From positions 1 through 36,674 of the forward strand of contig CAIOKO010000159.1 of NCBI GenBank assembly GCA_903858935.1: a stretch of DNA of 36,674 nucleotides, written 5' to 3'. Shown here in pieces: positions 8,514 through 17,212 of the stretch. Every line of letters starts with the position of its first letter. The stretch's first letter is position 1. A program made the translations under genes and the position numbers. The notes under the pieces were generated by a model, which worked only from the letters and a program-made list of their open reading frames with translations, did no database searches and was not told the origin of the DNA. This DNA is from an uncultured Schlesneria sp. (GTDB lineage: Bacteria > Planctomycetota > Planctomycetia > Planctomycetales > Planctomycetaceae).

Positions 8514-9095
8514 TTGTCGAACGTTTCGGACCAAATTCTGATTGAACAACTCCGCCAGGGAGATCGGACAGCGTTTGCGCTCGTGATCGAACGAAATCAG
8601 CGTTCTGTTTATGGCTACCTTCGAGCACGGCTGCAACAGATCAGCGACGCAGATGATATGATGCAAGAGGTGTTTCTGCGGTTCTACTTATCTCAGGCCC
8701 GATTTGATTCAACAGCCCTGATCAGGCCATGGCTGCTCGGGATTGCCAGGAATCTGCTGCGTGAGCATGTTCGGGACGTCAAACGGCGTAAAGAGGTGGC
8801 TTGGACAGAACTTTGCCTTGAATTGGAATCGGTATTACCTCCTGACGCATTGTGGTCAGATGCCGACGATGTGATCCGTCATCTACCCAAGTGTCTGGAG
8901 GAACTCGGGCCAAGTGCCCGACAGGCGGTCGAACTGCATTATCGATCTCAACGAAAGCTGGCCGAGATTGGGCACGAGTTGCATCGCAGTGAAGGGGCTG
9001 TCAAGCTCTTGATGCATCGAGCTCGTCAGGCTTTGAAAGATTGTCTCCATTTGAAAACGACACGAACTGGCCCAGGAAAGGGCGACCAAGTATGA
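8514..9095 (+). CDS. ECF-type RNA polymerase sigma factor
   Basis: About 193 residues from a TTG at 8514. No ATG or GTG fits, and GGGA lies upstream at a reasonable distance. An in-frame TTG at 8460 is the alternative. Region 2 is clear (FALVIERNQRSVYGYLRARL, then DADDMMQEVFLRFY), followed by a linker and region 4 (LGPSARQAVELHYRSQRKLAE, then SEGAVKLLMHRARQAL), which is the -35 binding helix-turn-helix. It directs RNA polymerase to a dedicated promoter set. The stop overlaps the next start as ATGA, and the third gene encodes a membrane protein with the look of a regulator, so activity is probably gated at the membrane. Confidence 0.9.
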   Translation: MSNVSDQILIEQLRQGDRTAFALVIERNQRSVYGYLRARLQQISDADDMMQEVFLRFYLSQARFDSTALIRPWLLGIARNLLREHVRDVKRRKEVAWTELCLELESVLPPDALWSDADDVIRHLPKCLEELGPSARQAVELHYRSQRKLAEIGHELHRSEGAVKLLMHRARQALKDCLHLKTTRTGPGKGDQV

Positions 9096-9340
9096 ACGTT
9101 CCCGAGTTTATGCATCTCAATGACGTTAAACAGTTAAAAGACGATTTTCAGGCCGATATCTGGCTGAGGCGAGTGCAGATTAACGAACAGCAAACGGTTT
9201 CGTTTCGGCGACCTGATGGATTGGACAGTCAACTGAATCTCACCCGCCAAATGCGAGAAGGGACTATGCTGAAGTTGGTTGGAAAGGGTGTTGGTGGTCG
9301 GGGAAATCTGGTGTTGCAAGTTCGACTGATTGACTTTTGA
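9092..9340 (+). CDS. Small DnaJ C-terminal-domain-like protein
   Basis: An 82-residue protein whose ATG at 9092 overlaps the sigma factor stop (ATGA) and has AGGAAAGGG upstream. The last 50 residues resemble strands of the second beta-domain of DnaJ/Hsp40. PDGLDSQLNL corresponds to the 'LDG k.kl.IP' strand, REGTMLKLVGKGVGG to 'GT..RL.GKGvp', and GRGNLVLQVRLIDF to 'rGDLyV.v.V'. There is no J domain, zinc-finger region or room for a full client-binding half. The likeness is from pattern reading, not a search. It could be a peptide-binding module that contacts the sigma factor or its membrane partner, which is inference from the operon. Confidence 0.7.
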   Translation: MNVPEFMHLNDVKQLKDDFQADIWLRRVQINEQQTVSFRRPDGLDSQLNLTRQMREGTMLKLVGKGVGGRGNLVLQVRLIDF

Positions 9341-9440
9341 CCGGATTGGCTTGTTTACGACCTGTTTGAAATGCTGTTTCCCCTGGAGACGCTGGAAAGA
9401 AATTATTCGTCGTTTAATCCTTTGATTTTTGAATTATTTC

Positions 9441-12400
9441 ATGACCGACCTTGAACTGATCGAACTGCTTCAACAGAAAACAGCTGGAGAATTGACGTCG
9501 GCTGAAGTCGAAGCGATCCGGGCTCGCTGGACGCAGTCACCTGATCTGCGGCAGGCACTGGTCGAGCATCTGCATCTGGAATCACAATTAACGGGCGCTC
9601 TCGGCCCGGTCCACCTTGACGTGGATATGATCTTAAAACGCGCTTCGGAACAGCGACAAATTCAACGTACTTCATTGCCGCGGTGGGGATGGTTGATCGG
9701 ACTGATCTGTCTAATTTCGGTTGGGACTGGTCTGTTTGTGCTCGTTCCGAGGCCGCGCGAACCGGAACAACAGATCGCCGATCGCGCGCCGGAGGCGATC
9801 TTGACAACGGTCGAATTTCCTGCCGATGCGTCAATGCCGAGTAATCTTGGAGAAAAGTCTGCTGAATCTGCACTCAGCCACGCCTTGGACAAGAATCCTG
9901 TCGATCCTGAACCGTCGAAACCGTTGCCGACCGTCGATCCATTGCCCAAACCAGTGGTCGTGGAAGTTGTCGCGAATGAGCCCTGGTCAGCGACATTGGC
10001 GCGAGACGTTGCTCCATGGGGACCCGAAAGCCCGAATTTGACAGCCCCGTTTAAAACAGCAGGGCACAATGAATTTCCTGAATCTGAGGGGAAACGCTGG
10101 CTTGCGCAAGTGGAAGCTTTTCCATATGACTGGTCGACAGACAATATCGGCAATCCCGTGCGGCGGATTGCAAAGTTTCATGGTCTGGCGAAGCTTCGTG
10201 CTCCCTGGCCCGATGACGCGTTACTTCGTGTGACGCCGTTTGAAGTCAACGAAATGACGTTTTATTTTTGGCGAGGTCCAACCGGGATTGCTCTTCGCTT
10301 TTACACCCGTCGTGAACCTCATCTTTGGGCTGCGTTTGAAATCTCCCGAGAGAATTCATCCCCAAAACCAACCCGATACGGACTGTTGACGACAGACAGC
10401 GGAACGTATTTCCGGTCGACGCCGGGAACGTTTGACGTTCGTCAGCAGAACGGTAGACTCGTGCTGGCTCGGGGTGGAATTATTCTGCTGACGGCACCTT
10501 TTGATGGGCCACCCACGGAAGTCTATGTAGAAGGCCAATTCCGTTTGCGTGGACTTTCTATGCACCGGAGTACCGCATTTCCGAGCCGACCAGACAACCC
10601 ACACCCTGCGCTGGTCTCAAGTCCGGCTGCGACAGTTCCCTGGGCGATGTCAGCGGAATCACCCGCCAGTTTCATCGCCAACGATGATGGATCTGTTTCG
10701 ATGTCGGTCGACTCTCGTGAGAAATCAGGGCTTATCTGTTTTCCATTTGGCTGGTTATCCGCAATAGAACAAACGCACTGTTCCAACGGGTTATTCGAAG
10801 TGATTGTCAACGTCGAATCGGCCGAACCTGGGACGGGGATTTATCTGGGTGACCGCGATGGGCGACCTTTGCATCGAGTAGGATTCTTCAAGGACTCGAC
10901 GACAAAGCGGACGACGTTTGGAATTTTGCGACCTGGGGAAATAAGAGAAGAATCGAATTTTAATCTCGATGATTATCCGCCTCCGTATCTGGCCAGAACC
11001 GGGTGGTTCAAGTTGATTGCCGGGCTGGGGACGTTGCATGTTCAGGTGAGTGGTGACGGGCTTCACTGGGGGCATTTGATTGAGTCTCCAGGCCGTGATT
11101 TGCCAGGTGCGGTCGGCTCAATGGGACTGTTTGGCTTGCAGGGACCGAATGCCCGAATGATTCGAGTTCGGCAGATTCAAGTTCGTGAACTCACAGGAAT
11201 CACGAGTCTCGCAGATCCGCTTCTCCTGTCGCGAGTGACTCCGTTTACAAAAGAAAATTGGCGGGATTCCACGACTTGGAATCACCGGGTGCTTGATACT
11301 CTATCGGCAGGCGTCGATGAAACGGCATGGTTCACGGCAAACGCTGTAGCAGCGCTGTCTCAGGGGCCGCCGAAAGAGTTTGGGGTGAATCTGCTTCGAC
11401 AACTGGTCAAAGTTGAAATGCAATCAACACGACCCTTGGAACAGAAACGGCAACTGCTTGACGATGCCTGTTCGTTATGCGATCTGTTCGATGACGGACA
11501 TTCAAAATTGTTTGGAGTCTGGTATGAGGAACTGGGCTGGCAATTAGCCGCAGCTCACGACTTGCTGCCAGTTAGCAAAGTTCGTACGGCGTGGCTTTGG
11601 TCTCCGATCTGGACGTCAAGCAAGATGCGATATGTTTGGGAACGATTGCATTCGCATGAGATCATTCAAGCGGTCTATCAACGTGACTGGACTTCGGCGT
11701 GGTCTTTGTCTCAATCGGCGAGTTACTGGAACCTGCTTCCTCATCCAGATCAGCGGCCGACGGACCGAGGCGAGGAACTCGATCGACACGCCAGATGGGC
11801 GAAAGCAATGGTTGCCGAAGCTGTACCCCAAATCGACGATGGAACGGGCGGTGTTTTGCCATTGGGGCAGCGACATCCTTTTGTCCCTGTGTTGAATAAA
11901 GAGGCCTACAATGTGAGGGCAGAATTGGAATCTGCTCTGAGTGGTCAAAATTATGAAGACGCCTGTCGAATCGTCATGTCGATTGCCGAACGCGACGGGC
12001 CTGGCTTATTACCCGACTCGGATGATCGTCAGCTCTATGTTTCGATGTCGACAGCGATCGGTATCGCCCGAATGTCATATCCTGAATTTGTTCAAACAAT
12101 GTCTGAAAAATTTGAGCCACTGGGGCAGATCCGGATCAAGTCCGCGATTAATCGTCGTGATGTCGCCGGCTTGCAAGCGGCCACGTTGCAGTTTAATGGA
12201 ACCGATGCCGCACGGAATGCTCACGCATTATTGGGCGACCTCGCAATGTCCATCGGCCAATTCGAATCAGCCGAACGCCATTTTAATGATGCTCTGGTTG
12301 ATGCGAGCCTTCGTTTGAGGGAAAAACTTGAGCCGAGATTAATGATTGCGCGTGCTCTTGGAGGAAGGCTAACTCCATCGCAATGGACCGCCATCTCCGC

Positions 12401-14210
12401 ACAAATTCCTACGGGGACGTTCGAGTTTAATGGGACTACGATTTCTTCTGCCGAGTTCCAAAGTTTAATGACCGAACTTCTTGCTCGCTCGTCGACAACG
12501 GGCATGGTCAGAGAAATCCTACCTCAGCCTCTCCAGCCGTTTCCACAGGCAGCCTTTAAGCTGGAAACGAGAGCCCAGTTTGATGGCCATCCAGGTAATA
12601 ATCCTGGTCGACACGAATATCGTTTTGGCGATCCCTTTGGCAGGCAGTTATCGGTCGTCTCCGATGATCAAAGGATCTACGTCAGCAATCGGTTTCAGGT
12701 AAATGCCTACTCGGTTGTCGAGGGGCGCCAGCTATGGGCACAGGGACTAGGTAGCGAACAGGGTGAGGCGTACGGGTTGCCGTTCACGCCGATGAAACCT
12801 TTGCTGACACCGACCCATCTGTATGTTCGGCGTCTGACAAAAGCAGGGGCTGAGCTGGCCTGCCTGATGCTGGATGATGGAAAGGTCGTCTGGCATCAAC
12901 GTCCCGGACATGGCGCGTTAACCGATCCGGTAATCTGGAATGGGCGTCTCTTCGCTTTGACATTTTCCAAGAACGAGGAAGATTTCGTTCAAGTTGACGC
13001 GACCTGGTTTGATTCCACGAATGGAAATGTTGTGACATCACGTCCGCTGTTTCGACTTCGAGAAGCCTCGGATCGGCAGTTTTCAGGACAATTGACGCTG
13101 AGCGAAAGCGTCGCTGTGTGTTCTGTATCTGGTACGACGGCAAGCTTTGACTCGCGAGGAGAGATCCGTTGGATAAGACGGCAAGCTTTCATGCAGAAGC
13201 CGACAGATGAACTGGCGGAGGATCAGCGATTAGCTGCACCGGTTGTCAAAGCGGGACGAGTCATCCTCACGGTTCCCGGCGTGCGGGAGATCAACTGTCT
13301 GGAACTTGATTCCGGTCGGGTTGCCTGGAGTCGACCGATGACAGACCTCCGTGGACTTCTTCATGTCAGTGATTCTCGGGTCCTGATCGAAACTGTTAAG
13401 GGACTTGTCTCTCTCGATGTTCGGTCCGGTGACATTGCCTGGCAGCGACTGATTGAATCTCGGTTAGAAGCTTTCGTCGTGGATGGATCGACAGTGGTAT
13501 TTGCGCGCCGCGTTACGTTTCCGGGCAACCGTTCCAAACCTGTGCTAATGTGGCTTGATTTGCAGACGGGAGACGAGCGTGGTCAATCACTGATTGAGGT
13601 CGCTGATCGGGAAGAGGTTCAATTCGGACCGATGTTCTCTGCGGGTAGCAAATGGTGGTCGTTCGTTGGTCAGTCGTGGAAGGAGCCGAAGCGGGAATTA
13701 AACGAGCTCTTGCAGATCCCTGCAGCAGTCCCGCGAACGTACGTGGACGAAACTCTGCATGCCTGGAAACCAGAATTGCCTGAGGCACAGCTCGCTGAAA
13801 TCGAGTTGATTATTCCTGGCTGGTTTCCCGCCGCGAATTATCGAGAACGTCTCGTCATTCATCCTGGAGACATTCGTGGTGAAACGGCCATACTTGTCAG
13901 CAAGCTTGACCCGCAGCATTCGGTTCGATTAACAGGTCGCATCCATCTCGATCCAGGCCGAAAACAGAGACTCAACTTGCGGGTAGGTAATCAACCCGGC
14001 CAGAAGTGGAAGTTGACAATTCGTTCGATGACTCGACTTCTTTTTGAGCAAGATATCGAAGACGCCGGAACCAGTAACGGATGGCGCGATGTGTCGATTG
14101 ATCTCAGCCCATTGGCGGGTCAGAACGCGCCCGTCCAGTTGATCCAGACTTCCGTTAATAACACGGCTGCTGATGCACTCTTAAAGCGGATCGAACTGGT
14201 CGTTGAATAA
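9441..14210 (+). CDS. Giant membrane-anchored regulator-like protein with propeller domain
   Basis: 1589 residues from the ATG at 9441 (a TTG at 9429 is also possible). Residues 1-80 are cytoplasmic and helical (LELIELLQQKTAGELTSAEV, SPDLRQALVEHLHLESQL), as in FecR-like or anti-sigma N-termini of planctomycetes. One membrane helix follows at about 82-102 (WLIGLICLISVGTGLFVLV), then a Pro-rich linker. Outside the membrane come a beta-rich region (about 170-600; residues 430-590 resemble planctomycete DUF1583-type domains, an uncertain match), an alpha-helical, TPR-like part (about 620-1020), a PQQ-like beta-propeller (about 1050-1410; ELACLMLDDGKVVWHQRPG, INCLELDSGRVAWSRPM and LVSLDVRSGDIAWQR repeats) and a beta-sandwich-like tail (1470-1589). 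Being third in the sigma operon, it probably senses an external state and controls the sigma factor. Confidence 0.8.
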   Translation: MTDLELIELLQQKTAGELTSAEVEAIRARWTQSPDLRQALVEHLHLESQLTGALGPVHLDVDMILKRASEQRQIQRTSLPRWGWLIGLICLISVGTGLFVLVPRPREPEQQIADRAPEAILTTVEFPADASMPSNLGEKSAESALSHALDKNPVDPEPSKPLPTVDPLPKPVVVEVVANEPWSATLARDVAPWGPESPNLTAPFKTAGHNEFPESEGKRWLAQVEAFPYDWSTDNIGNPVRRIAKFHGLAKLRAPWPDDALLRVTPFEVNEMTFYFWRGPTGIALRFYTRREPHLWAAFEISRENSSPKPTRYGLLTTDSGTYFRSTPGTFDVRQQNGRLVLARGGIILLTAPFDGPPTEVYVEGQFRLRGLSMHRSTAFPSRPDNPHPALVSSPAATVPWAMSAESPASFIANDDGSVSMSVDSREKSGLICFPFGWLSAIEQTHCSNGLFEVIVNVESAEPGTGIYLGDRDGRPLHRVGFFKDSTTKRTTFGILRPGEIREESNFNLDDYPPPYLARTGWFKLIAGLGTLHVQVSGDGLHWGHLIESPGRDLPGAVGSMGLFGLQGPNARMIRVRQIQVRELTGITSLADPLLLSRVTPFTKENWRDSTTWNHRVLDTLSAGVDETAWFTANAVAALSQGPPKEFGVNLLRQLVKVEMQSTRPLEQKRQLLDDACSLCDLFDDGHSKLFGVWYEELGWQLAAAHDLLPVSKVRTAWLWSPIWTSSKMRYVWERLHSHEIIQAVYQRDWTSAWSLSQSASYWNLLPHPDQRPTDRGEELDRHARWAKAMVAEAVPQIDDGTGGVLPLGQRHPFVPVLNKEAYNVRAELESALSGQNYEDACRIVMSIAERDGPGLLPDSDDRQLYVSMSTAIGIARMSYPEFVQTMSEKFEPLGQIRIKSAINRRDVAGLQAATLQFNGTDAARNAHALLGDLAMSIGQFESAERHFNDALVDASLRLREKLEPRLMIARALGGRLTPSQWTAISAQIPTGTFEFNGTTISSAEFQSLMTELLARSSTTGMVREILPQPLQPFPQAAFKLETRAQFDGHPGNNPGRHEYRFGDPFGRQLSVVSDDQRIYVSNRFQVNAYSVVEGRQLWAQGLGSEQGEAYGLPFTPMKPLLTPTHLYVRRLTKAGAELACLMLDDGKVVWHQRPGHGALTDPVIWNGRLFALTFSKNEEDFVQVDATWFDSTNGNVVTSRPLFRLREASDRQFSGQLTLSESVAVCSVSGTTASFDSRGEIRWIRRQAFMQKPTDELAEDQRLAAPVVKAGRVILTVPGVREINCLELDSGRVAWSRPMTDLRGLLHVSDSRVLIETVKGLVSLDVRSGDIAWQRLIESRLEAFVVDGSTVVFARRVTFPGNRSKPVLMWLDLQTGDERGQSLIEVADREEVQFGPMFSAGSKWWSFVGQSWKEPKRELNELLQIPAAVPRTYVDETLHAWKPELPEAQLAEIELIIPGWFPAANYRERLVIHPGDIRGETAILVSKLDPQHSVRLTGRIHLDPGRKQRLNLRVGNQPGQKWKLTIRSMTRLLFEQDIEDAGTSNGWRDVSIDLSPLAGQNAPVQLIQTSVNNTAADALLKRIELVVE

Positions 14211-14328
14211 GCCGATGTGAACGCGTGTCTGAGTGGATGATGTTCGTGAAAGTGATTGATGTTATGTTGCCGATTACCGATATGAACCAAAGCATGTCTT
14301 CGAACAGCTTCTCGAACTGAATGCGTTT

Positions 14329-16065
14329 TCATTTCGGCAGGTGATGCTTCGCATGCACAGGGAAGATAAGTGCATTTGCGATGCAGGCGATGGCGAGTAA
14401 TCCTGCCATCAGATACATCGTTGAATTGTAAAGTGTGGCGGACGGGTTCATCGTTCCTGCCGGGGCAATTAGCATCAGTTTAGACAACGTTACGGTCTTG
14501 TTGGCGACGAGTATATCAAGCTGATCCAGTGAACCTCCGAATGCCTCAGCGAACTTCATCGGGTCGACATTCTTGGCGAGCTCTCTCAATGCATGTTTTA
14601 AAGAGGATTCACGAAGAGACGTGATTGCCCACGGTCCTAAAACACCAGCAACGCTCCACGCAGTTAGTAAACGTCCGTGAATTCCCCCAACGTATTTTGT
14701 CCCAAACAGATCGGCGATATAGGCAGGGATCGTGGCAAAGCCACCTCCATACATCGTAAAAATCAACATCGTCGAGATATAAAAACCGGCTAACCAGACA
14801 ATAGATGGAAAAGCGCTTTGCTGTGCTGCGAACAAAGGTAGCGAAAGGTAAAGCGGTATCCCAAGCAAAAAATAAAGCATATACGTTCTCTGGCGACCAA
14901 GTTGATCAGAGGCGCTCGCCCAGAAGAAACGTCCTATCATATTAAAGATGCCGATGGCCAGCACAAATCTGCCAGCGAATTTGGCAGTGACGATCTCAGG
15001 CAGCGTTGATCCGAAGATTTCGGTCATCATTGTTTTGGCTACCCCCAGAACACCAATGCCTGCAGTGACATTGAAACAGAGCACGATCCATAGCAGATAG
15101 AACTGAGGTGTTTGCAAAGCCCGAGTCGCATCGACTGTCCCCTGGCTGATCATTCGCCGAGCTGCCGAGGGCGCGTTTTCAGGAGTCCAGTCGGCTGGTT
15201 TCCAGTCGTCTGCCGGAATTCGATACGAAAAAGCCGCGACGATCATCACCAGGAAGTAGCCGATTCCCAGGGCGACGAATGCCTCGGCAACTCCCGTTGA
15301 CCCCGTTCCGACAACATAGACACCCGGTTTCGTACGAGCAGAAATACGCGCAGCTTCTTGCTCTGAGATGACCGTGACAGGCCGCTCACCTGATTCGGTG
15401 ACCGCAAACAAGCCGGTATTTGTTAATTGCGGCTTAACGACCTCTTGTGGCCCGAGATACTGAGGCATTCGGTAAAAGTAGTCAATCAGAAAATCGTTGA
15501 GAGGTGCTCCAATAATTGCTCCCCCGCCAAAACCCATTATGGCCATACCGGCTGCCATACCTCGACGATCAGGAAACCATTTGATCAATGTGCTGACTGG
15601 GGAGACATAGCCTAATCCCAATCCAATCCCTCCGATGACCCCGTACCCGAGATAAAGAAGCCATAGTTGATGCAGCCAAATCCCAAGGGCACCGATCAGA
15701 AATCCACCGCCCCAGCAGACTGCGGCGATGCTTCCAACCGCACGTGGTCCGACCCGCTCCAGCCAGTTGCCGGCAAACGCTGCCGAAAGTCCAAGGCAGA
15801 CGATTGCCACACTAAAGATCCAGACAACGCTTCCCAAGCTCCAATCGCCAGGGGCAGGTGCAACAACACCCATGGCCTTGATCAGCGCGGGGTTGAAGTT
15901 GCTCCATGCGTAAACCGAACCAATACAAAGATGAATGGCAATCGACGCGGGGGGAACCTTCCAGCGGTTGAAGCCGGGTGGTGCGACGATTTGATTTTTG
16001 GCAAACAGAGGGAAAAAAGGCATCGCGCAATGACTCGTTATCAGATACATCAAGTTGTTGGTCAT
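14329..16065 (-). CDS. MFS transporter, oxalate/formate antiporter (OFA) family
   Basis: A 578-residue polytopic membrane protein; a second ATG at 16023 would give 564 residues. Neither start has a good ribosome binding site. It has the twelve-helix MFS pattern with OFA hallmarks: GSVYAWSNFNPAL in helix 1, GIGLGLGYVSPVSTLIKWFPDRRGMAAG in two overlapping pieces, and GFGGGAIIGAPL. OFA members exchange or import small carboxylates such as oxalate, formate, lactate or pyruvate. The substrate here is unknown. It is longer than the usual 400-450 residues because of an insert of about 80 residues between helices 6 and 7 (nt about 15290-15500) and an extended segment between the last helices (about 14480-14620). 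It follows the RDD gene on the same strand after a hairpin. Confidence 0.85.
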   Translation of the reverse strand: MTNNLMYLITSHCAMPFFPLFAKNQIVAPPGFNRWKVPPASIAIHLCIGSVYAWSNFNPALIKAMGVVAPAPGDWSLGSVVWIFSVAIVCLGLSAAFAGNWLERVGPRAVGSIAAVCWGGGFLIGALGIWLHQLWLLYLGYGVIGGIGLGLGYVSPVSTLIKWFPDRRGMAAGMAIMGFGGGAIIGAPLNDFLIDYFYRMPQYLGPQEVVKPQLTNTGLFAVTESGERPVTVISEQEAARISARTKPGVYVVGTGSTGVAEAFVALGIGYFLVMIVAAFSYRIPADDWKPADWTPENAPSAARRMISQGTVDATRALQTPQFYLLWIVLCFNVTAGIGVLGVAKTMMTEIFGSTLPEIVTAKFAGRFVLAIGIFNMIGRFFWASASDQLGRQRTYMLYFLLGIPLYLSLPLFAAQQSAFPSIVWLAGFYISTMLIFTMYGGGFATIPAYIADLFGTKYVGGIHGRLLTAWSVAGVLGPWAITSLRESSLKHALRELAKNVDPMKFAEAFGGSLDQLDILVANKTVTLSKLMLIAPAGTMNPSATLYNSTMYLMAGLLAIACIANALIFPVHAKHHLPK

Positions 16066-16087
16066 TCAAGAATGAAATCGTGATCAT

Positions 16088-16137
16088 CACTTCAGTTCCA
16101 ACGGGATTAATCGAAATCCCTTTAATCGGTTGAAGTG
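16088..16137 (-). other. Nested stem-loop between RDD gene and transporter gene
   Basis: CACTTCA (16088-16094) pairs with TGAAGTG (16131-16137), and inside it GGGATT (16103-16108) pairs with AATCCC (16115-16120). The structure begins right at the RDD gene stop. There is no T-tract, so it may be a weak or factor-dependent terminator, a processing site or an RNA stability element. Confidence 0.45.
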
Positions 16138-16749
16138 TCAGACGTCATCTTTTTTTGGATGAACACGAGCATAGAAGACTGCGATTCCTAATCCCGTGAA
16201 AAGACATCGAGAAACTTTGCCAACACCTATTGGTTTGGCTTGATTGCGAATCAGACGCGTCTCGGCAATGAGATCACGTAACATTTGACGTTCGACATTC
16301 ATCGTCGTCCATATGAGATCTGTAAAAATACTGACCGTAAAATAAGGTACCAGATACAACGCGGCCCACATCAGTCGCATCGTCATTCGCCATGGCGATG
16401 GTGGCTTGCCATAAATCGTGATGATTCTGGCATCGGCAATCCAATAACCCACCGAGCGAAAGCGGGACGGTTTTAAAACGGTGAGATAAACCCAACAAAG
16501 GATTAACCAGAACGGTACGACAAACGGCATCGGATTATTGGATCGCAAGTTACCGAAAGGTATCGCGATCAACGTCAGTGGAAACAGCAGGAAGAAAAGG
16601 ACGCACGAATCGACGGCAAAGATCACCAGATGGCGAATTGCACCAACGTAGTCCTCTCGGCGGTAAACCATCGGATTCGTGGAGCCCTCTTGTCGGGGAT
16701 CAGGTCCTGAAGCGGGCAGCAACTTTGCTGGGTCTTCCGATGTGTGCAT
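16138..16749 (-). CDS. RDD family membrane protein
   Basis: 203 residues with about three membrane helices. RDD family features are visible: an aspartate in the first helix (RHLVIFAVDSCVLFFLLF), a second helix ending in a basic turn before SVGYWIADARIITIYGKPPS (degenerate against the usual GqTlGKrllGlrv), an arginine-rich stretch RMTMRLM, and the closing MLRDLIAETRLI, equivalent to 'lhDllagTvVv'. The family is poorly characterised; some members affect ion or amphipathic compound transport. It follows the zinc-ribbon protein gene by 39 bases on the same strand and is probably co-transcribed with it. Confidence 0.75.
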   Translation of the reverse strand: MHTSEDPAKLLPASGPDPRQEGSTNPMVYRREDYVGAIRHLVIFAVDSCVLFFLLFPLTLIAIPFGNLRSNNPMPFVVPFWLILCWVYLTVLKPSRFRSVGYWIADARIITIYGKPPSPWRMTMRLMWAALYLVPYFTVSIFTDLIWTTMNVERQMLRDLIAETRLIRNQAKPIGVGKVSRCLFTGLGIAVFYARVHPKKDDV

Positions 16750-16788
16750 AATCGTTTTTTTGCCAATGAAGGTAAGCGAAGTCGCGAG

Positions 16789-17100
16789 TCAGTCTTCTTG
16801 AACTCTGAGGAAAACGACCAACATTCCCAGTTGAAGAAAAAAGGCAATTGGACCCAGGACCAGCCCATGAAAGAGTTGTCCACCCGATAATGCGATTAGC
16901 GAAAACCCGATCGCGATGATGCACGCGATCGAGGCCGCGATGGTACTGATAATCAACGCAAGATCAGCCAAAGCCGAACGAGCAATTCCTCTTTTTCCCT
17001 GCCCGGAACCTGTTGTTGCCGACGGAAAGTCGAAACCGCAACTGGGGCAGTTGATTTCCGTTGCCGACATCTCTGCTTTACATTTTGGGCAATACGCCAT
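16789..17100 (-). CDS. Zinc-ribbon membrane protein
   Basis: 103 residues. The N-terminus is a zinc ribbon with CPKC (Cys4, Cys7) and CPSC (Cys18, Cys21). A short Gly/Ser-rich linker is followed by two membrane helices (ALIISTIAASIACIIAIGF and LGPIAFFLQLGMLVVFL). Small proteins of this design are common next to RDD proteins and may help organise membrane complexes; no specific function is known. First gene of the likely zinc-ribbon/RDD pair. ATG start at 17100. Confidence 0.75.
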   Translation of the reverse strand: MAYCPKCKAEMSATEINCPSCGFDFPSATTGSGQGKRGIARSALADLALIISTIAASIACIIAIGFSLIALSGGQLFHGLVLGPIAFFLQLGMLVVFLRVQED

Positions 17101-17212
17101 TTGCAGAAGTCCTGTTGGTTAATAGGATTAATTGAATTCCTGGCGGTTACGGGATTTGGCTCTCGATGTATTCGCCAAAATGAAGGACATCCAAGTTAAG
17201 TTCATTCAAGGT

